A stretch of 64,000 nt of DNA, taken from contig OX336391.1 in NCBI GenBank assembly GCA_946902985.2, positions 72,765,947 to 72,829,946 on the forward strand, in the 5' to 3' direction. Positions 51,067 through 62,751 of the stretch are shown here, one piece after another. The DNA comes from Meconema thalassinum (taxonomy: Eukaryota; Arthropoda; Insecta; Orthoptera; Tettigoniidae). The translations under genes were made by a program, and so were the position numbers. How positions within the stretch are numbered: the stretch's first letter is position 1; each line of letters opens with the position of its first letter. The notes under the pieces were generated by a model. The model saw only the letters and a list, made by a program, of their open reading frames with translations, did not search any database and was not told the DNA's origin.

Positions 51067-52506
51067 GTCCTGCCTACCCAATGTGTACTTCTCTACAAGT
51101 CCTGTCTACCCTACGTGTACTTCTCTACAAGTCCTGTCTACCCAATAGGTACGTCTCCAGAAGTCCTGCTTACCCAATGTGTACGTCTCCACAAGTCCTG
51201 TCTACCCAATGTGTACTTCTCTACTAGTCCTGTCTACCCAATGTGTACTTCTCTACAAGTCCTGTCTACCCAATGTTTACTTCTCTACAAGTCCTGTCTA
51301 ACCAATGTGTACGTCTCCACAAGTCCTGTCTACCCAATGTGTACTTCTCTACTAGTCCGGTCTACCCAATGTGTACTTCTCTACTAGTCCTGTCTACCCA
51401 ATGTGTACTTCTCCAGAAGTCCTGCTTACCCAATGTGTACGTCTCCACAAGTCCTCTCTACCCAATGTGTACTTCTCTACTAGTCCGGTCTACCCAATGT
51501 GTACTTCTCTACTAGTCCTGTCTACCCAATGTGTACTTCTCCACACGTCCTGTCTACCCAATGTGTACTTCTCTACAAGTCCTGTCTACCCAATGTGTAC
51601 TTCTTTACAAGTCCTGTCTACCCAATGTGTACTTCTCTACTAGTCCTGTCTACCCAATGTGTACTTCTCTACAAGTCCTGTCTACCCAATGTGTACGTCT
51701 CCAGAAGTCCTGCTTACCCAATGTGTACGTCTCCACAAGTCCTGTCTACCCAATGTGTACTTCTCTACTAGTCCGGTCTACCCAATGTGTACTTCTCTAC
51801 TAGTCCTGTCTACCCAATGTGTACTTCTCTACAAGTCCTGTCTACCCAATTTGTACGTCTCCAGAAGTCCTGCTTACCCAATGTGTACGTCTCCACAAGT
51901 CCTGTCTACCCAATGTGTACTTCTCTACTAGTCCGGTCTACCCAATGTGTACTTCTCTACTAGTCCTGTCTACCCAATGTGTACTTCTCTACAAGTCCTG
52001 TCTACCCAATGTGTACTTCTCTACAAGTCCTGTCTAACCAATGTGTACGTCTCCACAAGTCCTGTCTACCCAATGTGTACTTCTCTACAAGTCCTGTCTA
52101 CCCTACGTGTACTTCTCTACAAGTCCTGTCTACCCAATGTGTACTTCTCTACAAGTCCTGTCTACCCAATGTGTACTTCTCTACAAGTCCTGTCTACCCA
52201 ATGTGTACTTCTCTACTAGTCCTGTCTACCCAATGTGTACTTCTCTACAAGTCCTGTCTACCCAATGTGTACTTCTCTACTAGTCCTGTCTACCCTACGT
52301 GTACTTCTCTACAAGTCCTGTCTACCCAATGTGTACTTCTCTACAAGTCCTGTCTACCCAATGTGTACTTCTCTACACGTCCTGTCTACCCGACGTGTAC
52401 TTCTCTACAAGTCCTGTCTACCCAATGTGTACTTCTCTACAAGTCCTGTCTACCCAATGTGTACTTCTCTACAAGTCCTGTCTACCCAATGTGTACTTCT
52501 CTACTA

Positions 52507-52537
52507 GTCCTGTCTACCCAATGTGTACGTCTCCTAA
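52507..52537 (+). repeat. 31-bp monomer, right of I2
   Basis: Preceded by a normal CTCTACAAG monomer rather than CTGTACAAG, so it is of the C2 rather than the E type. Confidence 0.92.
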
Positions 52538-52749
52538 GTCCTGTCTACCCAATGTGTACTTCTCTACAAGTCCTGTCTACCCAATGTGTACGTCTCCAGA
52601 AGTCCTGCTTACCCAATGTGTACGTCTCCACAAGTCCTGTCTACCCAATGTGTACTTCTCTACTAGTCCTGTCTACCCAATGTGTACTTCTCTACAAGTC
52701 CTGTCTACCCAATGTGTACTTCTCTACAAGTCCTGTCTAAGCAATGTGT

Positions 52750-55173
52750 ACGTCTCCACAAGTCCTGTCTACCCAATGTGTACTTCTCTACTAGTCCGGT
52801 CTACCAAATGTGTACTTCTCTACTAGTCCTGTCTACCCAATGTGTACTTCTCCAGAAGTCCTGCTTACCCAATGTGTACCTCTCAACAAGTCCTGTCTAC
52901 CCAATGTGTACTTCTCTACTAGTCCGGTCTACCCAATGTGTACTTCTCTACTAGTCCTGTCTACCCAATGTGTACTTCTCTACAAGTCCTGTCTACCCAA
53001 TGTGTACTTCTCTACAAGTCCTGTCTACCCAATGTGTACTTCTTTACAAGTCCTGTCTACCCAATGTGTACTTCTCTACTAGTCCTGTCTACCCAATGTG
53101 TACTTCTCTACAAGTCCTGTCTACCCAATGTGTACGTCTCCAGAAGTCCTGCTTACCCAATGTGTACGTCTCCACAAGTCCTGTCTACCCAATGTGTACT
53201 TCTCTACTAGTCCGGTCTACCCAATGTGTACTTCTCTACTAGTCCTGTCTACCCAATGTGTACGTCTCCACAAGTCCTGTCTACCCAATGTGTACTTCTC
53301 TACAAGTCCTGCCTACCCAATGTGTACTTCTCCACAAGTCTTGCCTACCCAACGTATACTTCTCTACAAGTCCTGTCTAACCAATGTGTACTTCTCTACA
53401 AGTCCTGTCTACCAAATGTGTACGTCTCCACAAGTACTGTCTACCCAATGTGTACTTCTCTACTAGTCCGGTCTACCCAATGTGTACTTCTCTACTAGTC
53501 CTGTCTACCCAATGTGTACTTCTCTACTAGTCCTGTCTACTCAATGTGTACTTCTCCACAAGTCCTGTCTACCCAATGTGTACTTCTCTACTAGTCCTGT
53601 CTACCCAATGTGAACGTCTCCACAAGTCCTGTCTACCCAATGTGTACTTCTCTACAAGTCCTGTCTACCCAATGTGTACTTCTCTACAAGTCCTGTCTAC
53701 CCAATGTGTACTTCTCTTCAAGTCCTGTCTACCCAATGTGAACTTCTCTACTAGTCCTGTCTACCCAATGTGTACTTCTCTACAAGTCCTGTCTACCCAA
53801 TGTGTACTTCTCTACTAGTCCTGTCTACCAAATGTGTACTTCTCTACAAGTCCTGTCTACCCAATGTGTACTTCTCTACAAGTCCTGTCTACCCAATGTG
53901 TACTTCTCTACAAGTCCTGTCTACCCTACGTGTACTTCTCTACAAGTCCTCTCTACCCAATGTGTACTTCTCTACAAGTCCTGCCTACCCAATCTGTACT
54001 TCTTTACAAGTACTGCCTACCCAAAGAGTTTTTCACTACATGTCTTGCCTATCCAATGTGTACTTCTCTACAAGTCCTGCCTACCCAATGTGTACTTCTC
54101 TACAAGTCCTGTCTACCCTACGTGTACTTCTCTACAAGTCCTGTCTACCCAATGTGTACGTCTCCAGAAGTCCTGCTTACCCAATGTGTACGTCTCCACA
54201 AGTCCTGTCTACCCAATGTGTACTTCTATACTAGTCCTGTCTACCCAATGTGTACTTCTCTACAAGTCTTGTCTACCCAATGTGTACTTCTCTACAAGTC
54301 CTGTCTAACCAATGAGTACGTCTCCACAAGTCCTGTCTACCCAATGTGTACTTCTCTACTAGTCCGGTCTACCCAATGTGTACTTCACTACTAGTCCTGT
54401 CTACCCAATGTGTACTTCTCCAGAAGTCCTGCTTACCCAATGTGTACGTCTCCACAAGTCCTGTCTACCCAATGTGTACTTCTCTACTAGTCCGGTCTAC
54501 CCAATGTGTACTTCTCTACTAGTCCTGTCTACCCAATGTGTACTTCTCTACAAGTCCTGTCTACCCAATGTGTACTTCTCTACAAGTCCTGTCTACCCAA
54601 TGTGTACTTCTTTACAAGTCCTGTCTACCCAATGTGTACTTCTCTACTAGTCCTGTCTACCCAATGTGTACTACTCTACAAGTCCTGTCTACCCAATGTG
54701 TACGTCTCCAGAAGTCCTGCTTACCCAATGTGTACGTCTCCACTAGTCCTGTCTACCCAATGTGTACTTCTCTACTAGTCCGGTCTACCCAATGTGTACT
54801 TCTCTACTAGTCCTGTCTACCCAATGTGTACTTCTCTACAAGTCCTGTCTACCCAATGTGTACGTCTCCAGAAGTCCTGCTTACCCAATGTGTACGTCTC
54901 CACAAGTCCTGTCTACCCAATGTGTACTTCTCTACTAGTCCGGTCTACCCAATGTGTACTTCTCTACTAGTCCTGTCTACCCAATGTGTACTTCTCTACA
55001 AGTCCTGTCTACCCAATGTGTACTTCTCTACAAGTCCTGCTTACCCAATGTGTACGTCTCCACAAGTCCTGTCTACCCAATGTGTACTTCTCTACTAGTC
55101 CTGTCTTCCCAATGTGTACTTCTCTACATGTCCTGTCTACCCAATGTGTACTTCTCTACAAGTCCTGTCTACC
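52750..55173 (+). repeat. Block K: A-type sequence about 50 kb downstream
   Basis: Matches about 2,549-4,972 of block A at offset 50,201 bp, including the A1/A2 junction at 3,328/3,329. The sequence therefore derives from an already duplicated A block. Diagnostic features carried over are the TCTACTCAATG monomer, the CTCTTCAAG and GTGAACTTC monomers near 53,713-53,743, and the GAG-class landmark at 53,978. Private changes include CCAAATG near 52,806 and GAGTACG near 54,314. Confidence 0.8.
53978..54073 (+). repeat. Landmark 21, GAG class, K copy
   Basis: Middle unit at 54,010, 50,201 bp after landmark 3. The upstream monomer has GTCCTCTCTACCC where landmarks 1 and 3 have GTTCTCTCTACCC, so A1 and A2 share a change that K lacks. 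Confidence 0.92.
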
Positions 55174-55609
55174 CAATGTGTACTTCTCTACAAGTCCTGT
55201 CTACCCTACGTGTACTTCTCTACAAGTCCTGTCTACCCAATGTGTACTTCTCTACAAGTCCTGTCTACCCAATGTGTACTTCTCTACAAGTCCTGTCTAC
55301 CCAATGTGTACTTCTCTACTAGTCCTGTCTACCCAATGTGTACTTCTCTACAAGTCCTGTCTACCCAATGTGTACTTCTCTACTAGTCCTGTCTACCCTA
55401 CGTGTACTTCACTACAAGTCCTGTCTACCGAATGTGTACTTCTCTACAAGTCCTGTCTACCCAATGTGTACTTCTCTACAAGTCCTGTCTACCCGACGTG
55501 TACTTCTCTACAAGTCCTGTCTACCCAATGTGTACTTCTCTACAAGTCCTGTCTACCCAATGTGTACTTCTGTACAAGTCCTGTCTACCCAATGTGTACT
55601 TCTCTACTA

Positions 55610-55640
55610 GTCCTGTCTACCCAATGTGTACGTCTCCTAA
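55610..55640 (+). repeat. 31-bp monomer, between K and L1
   Basis: E-type short unit: a CTGTACAAG monomer lies just upstream near 55,571. It is 21,823 bp from the E1 unit. Confidence 0.92.
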
Positions 55641-57304
55641 GTCCTGTCTACCCAATGTGTACTTCTCTACAAGTCCTGTCTACCCAATGTGTACGTCTCC
55701 AGAAGTCCTGCTTACCCAATGTGTACGTCTCCACAAGTCCTGTCTACCCAATGTGTACTTCTCTACTAGTCCTGTCTACCCAATGTGTACTTCTCTACAA
55801 GTCCTGTCTACCCAATGTGTACTTCTCTACAAGTCCTGTCTAACCAATGTGTACGTCTCCACAAGTCCTGTCTACCCAATGTGTACTTCTCTACTAGTCC
55901 GGTCTACCCAATGTGTACTTCTCTACTAGTCCTGTCTACCCAATGTGTACTTCTCCAGAAGTCCTGCTTACCCAATGTGTACCTCTCAACAAGTCCTGTC
56001 TACCCAATGTGTACTTCTCTACTAGTCCGGTCTACCCAATGTGTACTTCTCTACTAGTCCTGTCTACCCAATGTGTACTTCTCTACAAGTCCTGTCTACC
56101 CAATGTGTACTTCTCTACAAGTCCTGTCTACCCAATGTGTACTTCTTTACAAGTCCTGTCTACCCAATGTGTACTTCTCTACTAGTCCTGTCTACCCAAT
56201 GTGTACTTCTCTACAAGTCCTGTCTACCCAATGTGTACGTCTCCAGAAGTCCTGCTTACCCAATGTGTACGTCTCCACAAGTCCTGTCTACCCAATGTGT
56301 ACTTCTCTACTAGTCTGGTCTACCCAATGTGTACTTCTCTACTAGTCCTGTCTACCCAATGTGTACTTCTCTACAAGTCCTGTCTACCCAATGTGTACGT
56401 CTCCAGAAGTCCTGCTTACCCAATGTGTACGTCTCCACAAGTCCTGTCTACCCAATGTGTACGTCTCCAGAAGTCCTGCTTACCCAATGTGTACGTCTCC
56501 ACAAGTCCTGTCTACCCAATGTGTACTTCTCTACTAGTCCGGTCTACCCAATGTGTACTTCTCTACAAGTCCTGTCTACCCAATGTGTACTTCTCTACTA
56601 GTCCTGTCTACCCAATGTGTTCTTCTCTACAAGTCCTGTCTACCCAATGTGTACTTCTCTACTAGTCCTGTCTACCCTACGTGTACTTCTCTACAAGTCC
56701 TGCCTACCCAATGTGTACTTCTCTACAAGTCCTGTCTACCCAATGTGTACTTCTCTACAAGTCCTGTCTACCCTACGTGTACTTCTCTACAAGTCCTGTC
56801 TACCCAATGTGTACTTCTCTACAAGTCCTGCCTACCCAATGTGTACTTCTCTACAAGTCCTGTCTACCCAATGTGTACTTCTCTACTAGTCCTGTCTACC
56901 CAATGTGTACGTCTCCACAAGTCCTGTCTACCCAATGTGTACTTCTCTACAAGTCCTGTCTACCCAATGTGTACTTCTCTACAAGTCCTGTCTACCCATT
57001 GTGTACTTCTCTACTAGTCCTGTCTACCCAATGTGTACTTCTCTACAAGTCCTGTCTACCCAATGTGTACTTCTCTACTAGTCCTGTCTACCCTACGTGT
57101 ACTTCTCTACAAGTCCTGTCTAACCAATGTGTACTTCTCTACTAGTCCTGTCTACCCAATGTGTACTTCTCTACAAGTCCTGTCTACCCAATGTGTACTT
57201 CTCTACAAGTCCTGTCTACCCAATGTGTACTTCTCTACAAGTCCTGTCTACCCTACGTGTACTTCTCTACAAGTCCTCTCTACCCAATGTGTACTTCTCT
57301 ACAA

Positions 57305-57400
57305 GTCCTGCCTACCCAATCTGTACTTCTTTACAAGTACTGCCTACCCAAAGTGTTTTTCACTACATGTCTTGCCTATCCAATGTGTACTTCTCTACAA
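57305..57400 (+). repeat. Landmark 22, GTG class, L1 copy
   Basis: Middle unit at 57,337, 6,334 bp after landmark 20. CAATAGGTAC lies at 57,478. Confidence 0.92.
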
Positions 57401-57720
57401 GTCCTGCCTACCCAATGTGTACTTCTCTACAAGTCCTGTCTACCCTACGTGTACTTCTCTACAAGTCCTGTCTACCCAATAGGTACGTCTCCAGAAGTCC
57501 TGCTTACCCAATGTGTACGTCTCCACAAGTCCTGTCTACCCAATGTGTACTTCTCTACTAGTCCTGTCTACCCAATGTGTACTTCTCTACAAGTCCTGTC
57601 TACCCAATGTTTACTTCTCTACAAGTCCTGTCTAACCAATGTGTACGTCTCCACAAGTCCTGTCTACCCAATGTGTACTTCTCTACTAGTCCGGTCTACC
57701 CAATGTGTACTTCTCTACTA

Positions 57721-57767
57721 GTCCTGTCTACCCAATGTGTGCTTACCCAATGTGTACGTCTCCACAA
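57721..57767 (+). repeat. 47-bp fused double monomer, L1
   Basis: Two monomers joined by a 17-bp loss: CCCAATGTGT runs straight into GCTTACCC. The intact counterpart is at 51,387-51,450 in I2. The missing bases correspond to 51,407-51,423. Confidence 0.93.
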
Positions 57768-58823
57768 GTCCTCTCTACCCAATGTGTACTTCTCTACTAG
57801 TCCGGTCTACCCAATGTGTACTTCTCTACTAGTCCTGTCTACCCAATGTGTACTTCTCCACACGTCCTGTCTACCCAATGTGTACTTCTCTACAAGTCCT
57901 GTCCACCCAATGTGTACTTCTTTACAAGTCCTGTCTACCCAATGTGTACTTCTCTACTAGTCCTGTCTACCCAATGTGTACTTCTCTACAAGTCCTGTCT
58001 ACCCAATGTGTACGTCTCCAGAAGTCCTGCTTACCCAATGTGTACGTCTCCACAAGTCCTGTCTACCCAATGTGTACTTCTCTACTAGTCCGGTCTACCC
58101 AATGTGTACTTCTCTACTAGTCCTGTCTACCCAATGTGTACTTCTCTACAAGTCCTGTCTACCCAATTTGTACGTCTCCAGAAGTCCTGCTTACCCAATG
58201 TGTACGTCTCCACAAGTCCTGTCTACCCAATGTGTACTTCTCTACTAGTCCGGTCTACCCAATGTGTACTTCTCTACTAGTCCTGTCTACCCAATGTGTA
58301 CTTCTCTACAAGTCCTGTCTACCCAATGTGTACTTCTCTACAAGTCCTGTCTAACCAATGTGTACGTCTCCACAAGTCCTGTCTACCCAATGTGTACTTC
58401 TCTACAAGTCCTGTCTACCCTACGTGTACTTCTCTACAAGTCCTGTCTACCCAATGTGTACTTCTCTACAAGTCCTGTCTACCCAATGTGTACTTCTCTA
58501 CAAGTCCTGTCTACCCAATGTGTACTTCTCTACTAGTCCTGTCTACCCAATGTGTACTTCTCTACAAGTCCTGTCTACCCAATGTGTACTTCTCTACTAG
58601 TCCTGTCTACCCTACGTGTACTTCTCTACAAGTCCTGTCTACCCAATGTGTACTTCTCTACAAGTCCTGTCTACCCAATGTGTACTTCTCTACACGTCCT
58701 GTCTACCCGACGTGTACTTCTCTACAAGTCCTGTCTACCCAATGTGTACTTCTCTACAAGTCCTGTCTACCCAATGTGTACTTCTCTACAAGTCCTGTCT
58801 ACCCAATGTGTACTTCTCTACTA

Positions 58824-58854
58824 GTCCTGTCTACCCAATGTGTACGTCTCCTAA
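58824..58854 (+). repeat. 31-bp monomer, L1
   Basis: C2-type short unit. The second monomer after it has a private TTTACGTC change near 58,903. Confidence 0.92.
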
Positions 58855-60614
58855 GTCCTGTCTACCCAATGTGTACTTCTCTACAAGTCCTGTCTACCCA
58901 ATGTTTACGTCTCCAGAAGTCCTGCTTACCCAATGTGTACGTCTCCACAAGTCCTGTCTACCCAATGTGTACTTCTCTACTAGTCCTGTCTACCCAATGT
59001 GTACTTCTCTACAAGTCCTGTCTACCCAATGTGTACTTCTCTACAAGTCCTGTCTAAGCAATGTGTACGTCTCCACAAGTCCTGTCTACCCAATGTGTAC
59101 TTCTCTACTAGTCCGGTCTACCCAATGTGTACTTCTCTACTAGTCCTGTCTACCCAATGTGTACTTCTCCAGAAGTCCTGCTTACCCAATGTGTACCTCT
59201 CAACAAGTCCTGTCTACCCAATGTGTACTTCTCTACTAGTCCGGTCTACCCAATGTGTACTTCTCTACTAGTCCTGTCTACCCAATGTGTACTTCTCTAC
59301 AAGTCCTGTCTACCCAATGTGTACTTCTCTACAAGTCCTGTCTACCCAATGTGTACTTCTTTACAAGTCCTGTCTACCCAATGTGTACTTCTCTACTAGT
59401 CCTGTCTACCCAATGTGTACTTCTCTACAAGTCCTGTCTACCCAATGTGTACTTCTTTACAAGTCCTGTCTACCCAATGTGTACTTCTCTACTAGTCCTG
59501 TCTACCCAATGTGTACTTCTCTACAAGTCCTGTCTACCCAATGTGTACGTCTCCAGAAGTCCTGCTTACCCAATGTGTACGTCTCCACAAGTCCTGTCTA
59601 CCCAATGTGTACTTCTCTACTAGTCTGGTCTACCCAATGTGTACTTCTCTACTAGTCCTGTCTACCCAATGTGTACTTCTCTACAAGTCCTGTCTACCCA
59701 ATGTGTACGTCTCCAGAAGTCCTGCTTACCCAATGTGTACGTCTCCACAAGTCCTGTCTACCCAATGTGTACGTCTCCAGAAGTCCTGCTTACCCAATGT
59801 GTACGTCTCCACAAGTCCTGTCTACCCAATGTGTACTTCTCTACTAGTCCGGTCTACCCAATGTGTACTTCTCTACAAGTCCTGTCTACCCAATGTGTAC
59901 TTCTCTACTAGTCCTGTCTACCCAATGTGTTCTTCTCTACAAGTCCTGTCTACCCAATGTGTACTTCTCTACTAGTCCTGTCTACCCTACGTGTACTTCT
60001 CTACAAGTCCTGCCTACCCAATGTGTACTTCTCTACAAATCCTGTCTACCCAATGTGTACTTCTCTACAAGTCCTGTCTACCCTACGTGTACTTCTCTAC
60101 AAGTCCTGTCTACCCAATGTGTACTTCTCTACAAGTCCTGCCTACCCAATGTGTACTTCTCTACAAGTCCTGTCTACCCAATGTGTACTTCTCTACTAGT
60201 CCTGTCTACCCAATGTGTACGTCTCCACAAGTCCTGTCTACCCAATGTGTACTTCTCTACAAGTCCTGTCTACCCAATGTGTACTTCTCTACAAGTCCTG
60301 TCTACCCATTGTGTACTTCTCTACTAGTCCTGTCTACCCAATGTGTACTTCTCTACAAGTCCTGTCTACCCAATGTGTACTTCTCTACTAGTCCTGTCTA
60401 CCCTACGTGTACTTCTCTACAAGTCCTGTCTAACCAATGTGCACTTCTCTACTAGTCCTGTCTACCCAATGTGTACTTCTCTACAAGTCCTGTCTACCCA
60501 ATGTGTACTTCTCTACAAGTCCTGTCTACCCAATGTGTACTTCTCTACAAGTCCTGTCTACCCTACGTGTACTTCTCTACAAGTCCTCTCTACCCAATGT
60601 GTACTTCTCTACAA

Positions 60615-60710
60615 GTCCTGCCTACCCAATCTGTACTTCTTTACAAGTACTGCCTACCCAAAGTGTTTTTCACTACATGTCTTGCCTATCCAATGTGTAC
60701 TTCTCTACAA
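60615..60710 (+). repeat. Landmark 23, GTG class, L2 copy
   Basis: Middle unit at 60,647, 3,310 bp after landmark 22. Confidence 0.92.
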
Positions 60711-61030
60711 GTCCTGCCTACCCAATGTGTACTTCTCTACAAGTCCTGTCTACCCTACGTGTACTTCTCTACAAGTCCTGTCTACCCAATAGGTACGTCT
60801 CCAGAAGTCCTGCTTACCCAATGTTTACGTCTCCACAAGTCCTGTCTACCCAATGTGTACTTCTCTACTAGTCCTGTCTACCCAATGTGTACTTCTCTAC
60901 AAGTCCTGTCTACCCAATGTTTACTTCTCTACAAGTCCTGTCTAACCAATGTGTACGTCTCCACATGTCCTGTCTACCCAATGTGTACTTCTCTACTAGT
61001 CCGGTCTACCCAATGTGTACTTCTCTACTA

Positions 61031-61077
61031 GTCCTGTCTACCCAATGTGTGCTTACCCAATGTGTACGTCTCCACAA
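61031..61077 (+). repeat. 47-bp fused double monomer, L2
   Basis: Identical junction 3,310 bp after the first, so the deletion happened before the L duplication. Confidence 0.93.
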
Positions 61078-62133
61078 GTCCTCTCTACCCAATGTGTACT
61101 TCTCTACTAGTCCGGTCTACCCAATGTGTACTTCTCTACTAGTCCTGTCTACCCAATGTGTACTTCTCCACACGTCCTGTCTACCCAATGTGTACTTCTC
61201 TACAAGTCCTGTCTACCCAATGTGTACTTCTTTACAAGTCCTGTCTACCCAATGTGTACTTCTCTACTAGTCCTGTCTACCCAATGTGTACTTCTCTACA
61301 AGTCCTGTCTACCCAATGTGTACGTCTCCAGAAGTCCTGCTTACCCAATGTGTACGTCTCCACAAGTCCTGTCTACCCAATGTGTACTTCTCTACTAGTC
61401 CGGTCTACCCAATGTGTACTTCTCTACTAGTCCTGTCTACCCAATGTGTACTTCTCTACAAGTCCTGTCTACCCAATTTGTACGTCTCCAGAAGTCCTGC
61501 TTACCCAATGTGTACGTCTCCACAAGTCCTGTCTACCCAATGTGTACTTCTCTACTAGTCCGGTCTACCCAATGTGTACTTCTCTACTAGTCCTGTCTAC
61601 CCAATGTGTACTTCTCTACAAGTCCTGTCTACCCAATGTGTACTTCTCTACAAGTCCTGTCTAACCAATGTGTACGTCTCCACAAGTCCTGTCTACCCAA
61701 TGTGTACTTCTCTACAAGTCCTGTCTACCCTACGTGTACTTCTCTACAAGTCCTGTCTACCCAATGTGTACTTCTCTACAAGTCCTGTCTACCCAATGTG
61801 TACTTCTCTACAAGTCCTGTCTACCCAATGTGTACTTCTCTACTAGTCCTGTCTACCCAATGTGTACTTCTCTACAAGTCCTGTCTACCCAATGTGTACT
61901 TCTCTACTAGTCCTGTCTACCCTACGTGTACTTCTCTACAAGTCCTGTCTACCCAATGTGTACTTCTCTACAAGTCCTGTCTACCCAATGTGTACTTCTC
62001 TACACGCCCTGTCTACCCGACGTGTACTTCTCTACAAGTCCTGTCTACCCAATGTGTACTTCTCTACAAGTCCTGTCTACCCAATGTGTACTTCTCTACA
62101 AGTCCTGTCTACCCAATGTGTACTTCTCTACTA

Positions 62134-62164
62134 GTCCTGTCTACCCAATGTGTACGTCTCCTAA
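62134..62164 (+). repeat. 31-bp monomer, L2
   Basis: 3,310-bp copy of the L1 short unit and the last register change in the window. Confidence 0.92.
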
Positions 62165-62751
62165 GTCCTGTCTACCCAATGTGTACTTCTCTACAAGTCC
62201 TGTCTACCCAATGTGTACGTCTCCAGAAGTCCTGCTTACCCAATGTGTACGTCTCCACAAGTCCTGTCTACCCAATGTGTACTTCTCTACTAGTCCTGTC
62301 TACCCAATGTGTACTTCTCTACAAGTCCTGTCTACCCAATGTGTACTTCTCTACAAGTCCTGTCTAAGCAATGTGTACGTCTCCACAAGTCCTGTCTACC
62401 CAATGTGTACTTCTCTACTAGTCCGGTCTACCCAATGTGTACTTCTCTACTAGTCCTGTCTACCCAATGTGTACTTCTCCAGAAGTCCTGCTTACCCAAT
62501 GTGTACCTCTCAACAAGTCCTGTCTACCCAATGTGTACTTCTCTACTAGTCCGGTCTACCCAATGTGTACTTCTCTACTAGTCCTGTCTACCCAATGTGT
62601 ACTTCTCTACAAGTCCTGTCTACCCAATGTGTACTTCTCTACAAGTCCTGTCTACCCAATGTGTACTTCTTTACAAGTCCTGTCTACCCAATGTGTACTT
62701 CTCTACTAGTCCTGTCTACCCAATGTGTACTTCTCTACAAGTCCTGTCTAC

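Larger units (their letters stand above)
48084..52466 (+). repeat. HOR block I2 (4,383 bp)
   Basis: Second copy of I, 96 bp (3 monomers) shorter than I1. The offset changes from 4,479 to 4,383 near 49,430. It carries the same private variants as I1: GTGTACCC near 48,803, CCCATTGTG at 50,661 and CAATTTG near 51,849. The match ends near 52,485, where this copy runs into a 31-bp unit and I1 returns to the G-type pattern. Confidence 0.82.
56088..59397 (+). repeat. HOR block L1 (3,310 bp)
   Basis: First copy of a 3,310-bp tandem unit: 104 monomers minus 18 bp, made up of one 47-bp fused unit and one 31-bp unit. Most of it (56,553-57,740) matches I2 at offset 6,334. It contains a GTG-class landmark and the TAGTCTGGTC variant at 56,311-56,320. 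Confidence 0.82.
59398..62751 (+). repeat. HOR block L2
   Basis: Second copy of L. At its left edge three monomers are duplicated relative to L1 (TTTACAA unit, ACTA unit, ACAA unit, around 59,350-59,540), giving a local 3,214-to-3,310 change of offset. It repeats the 47-bp fused unit and the TAGTCTGGTC variant. Private changes include CTACAAATCC near 60,040, TTTACGTC near 60,829 and CACGCCCTG near 62,004. Confidence 0.82.
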
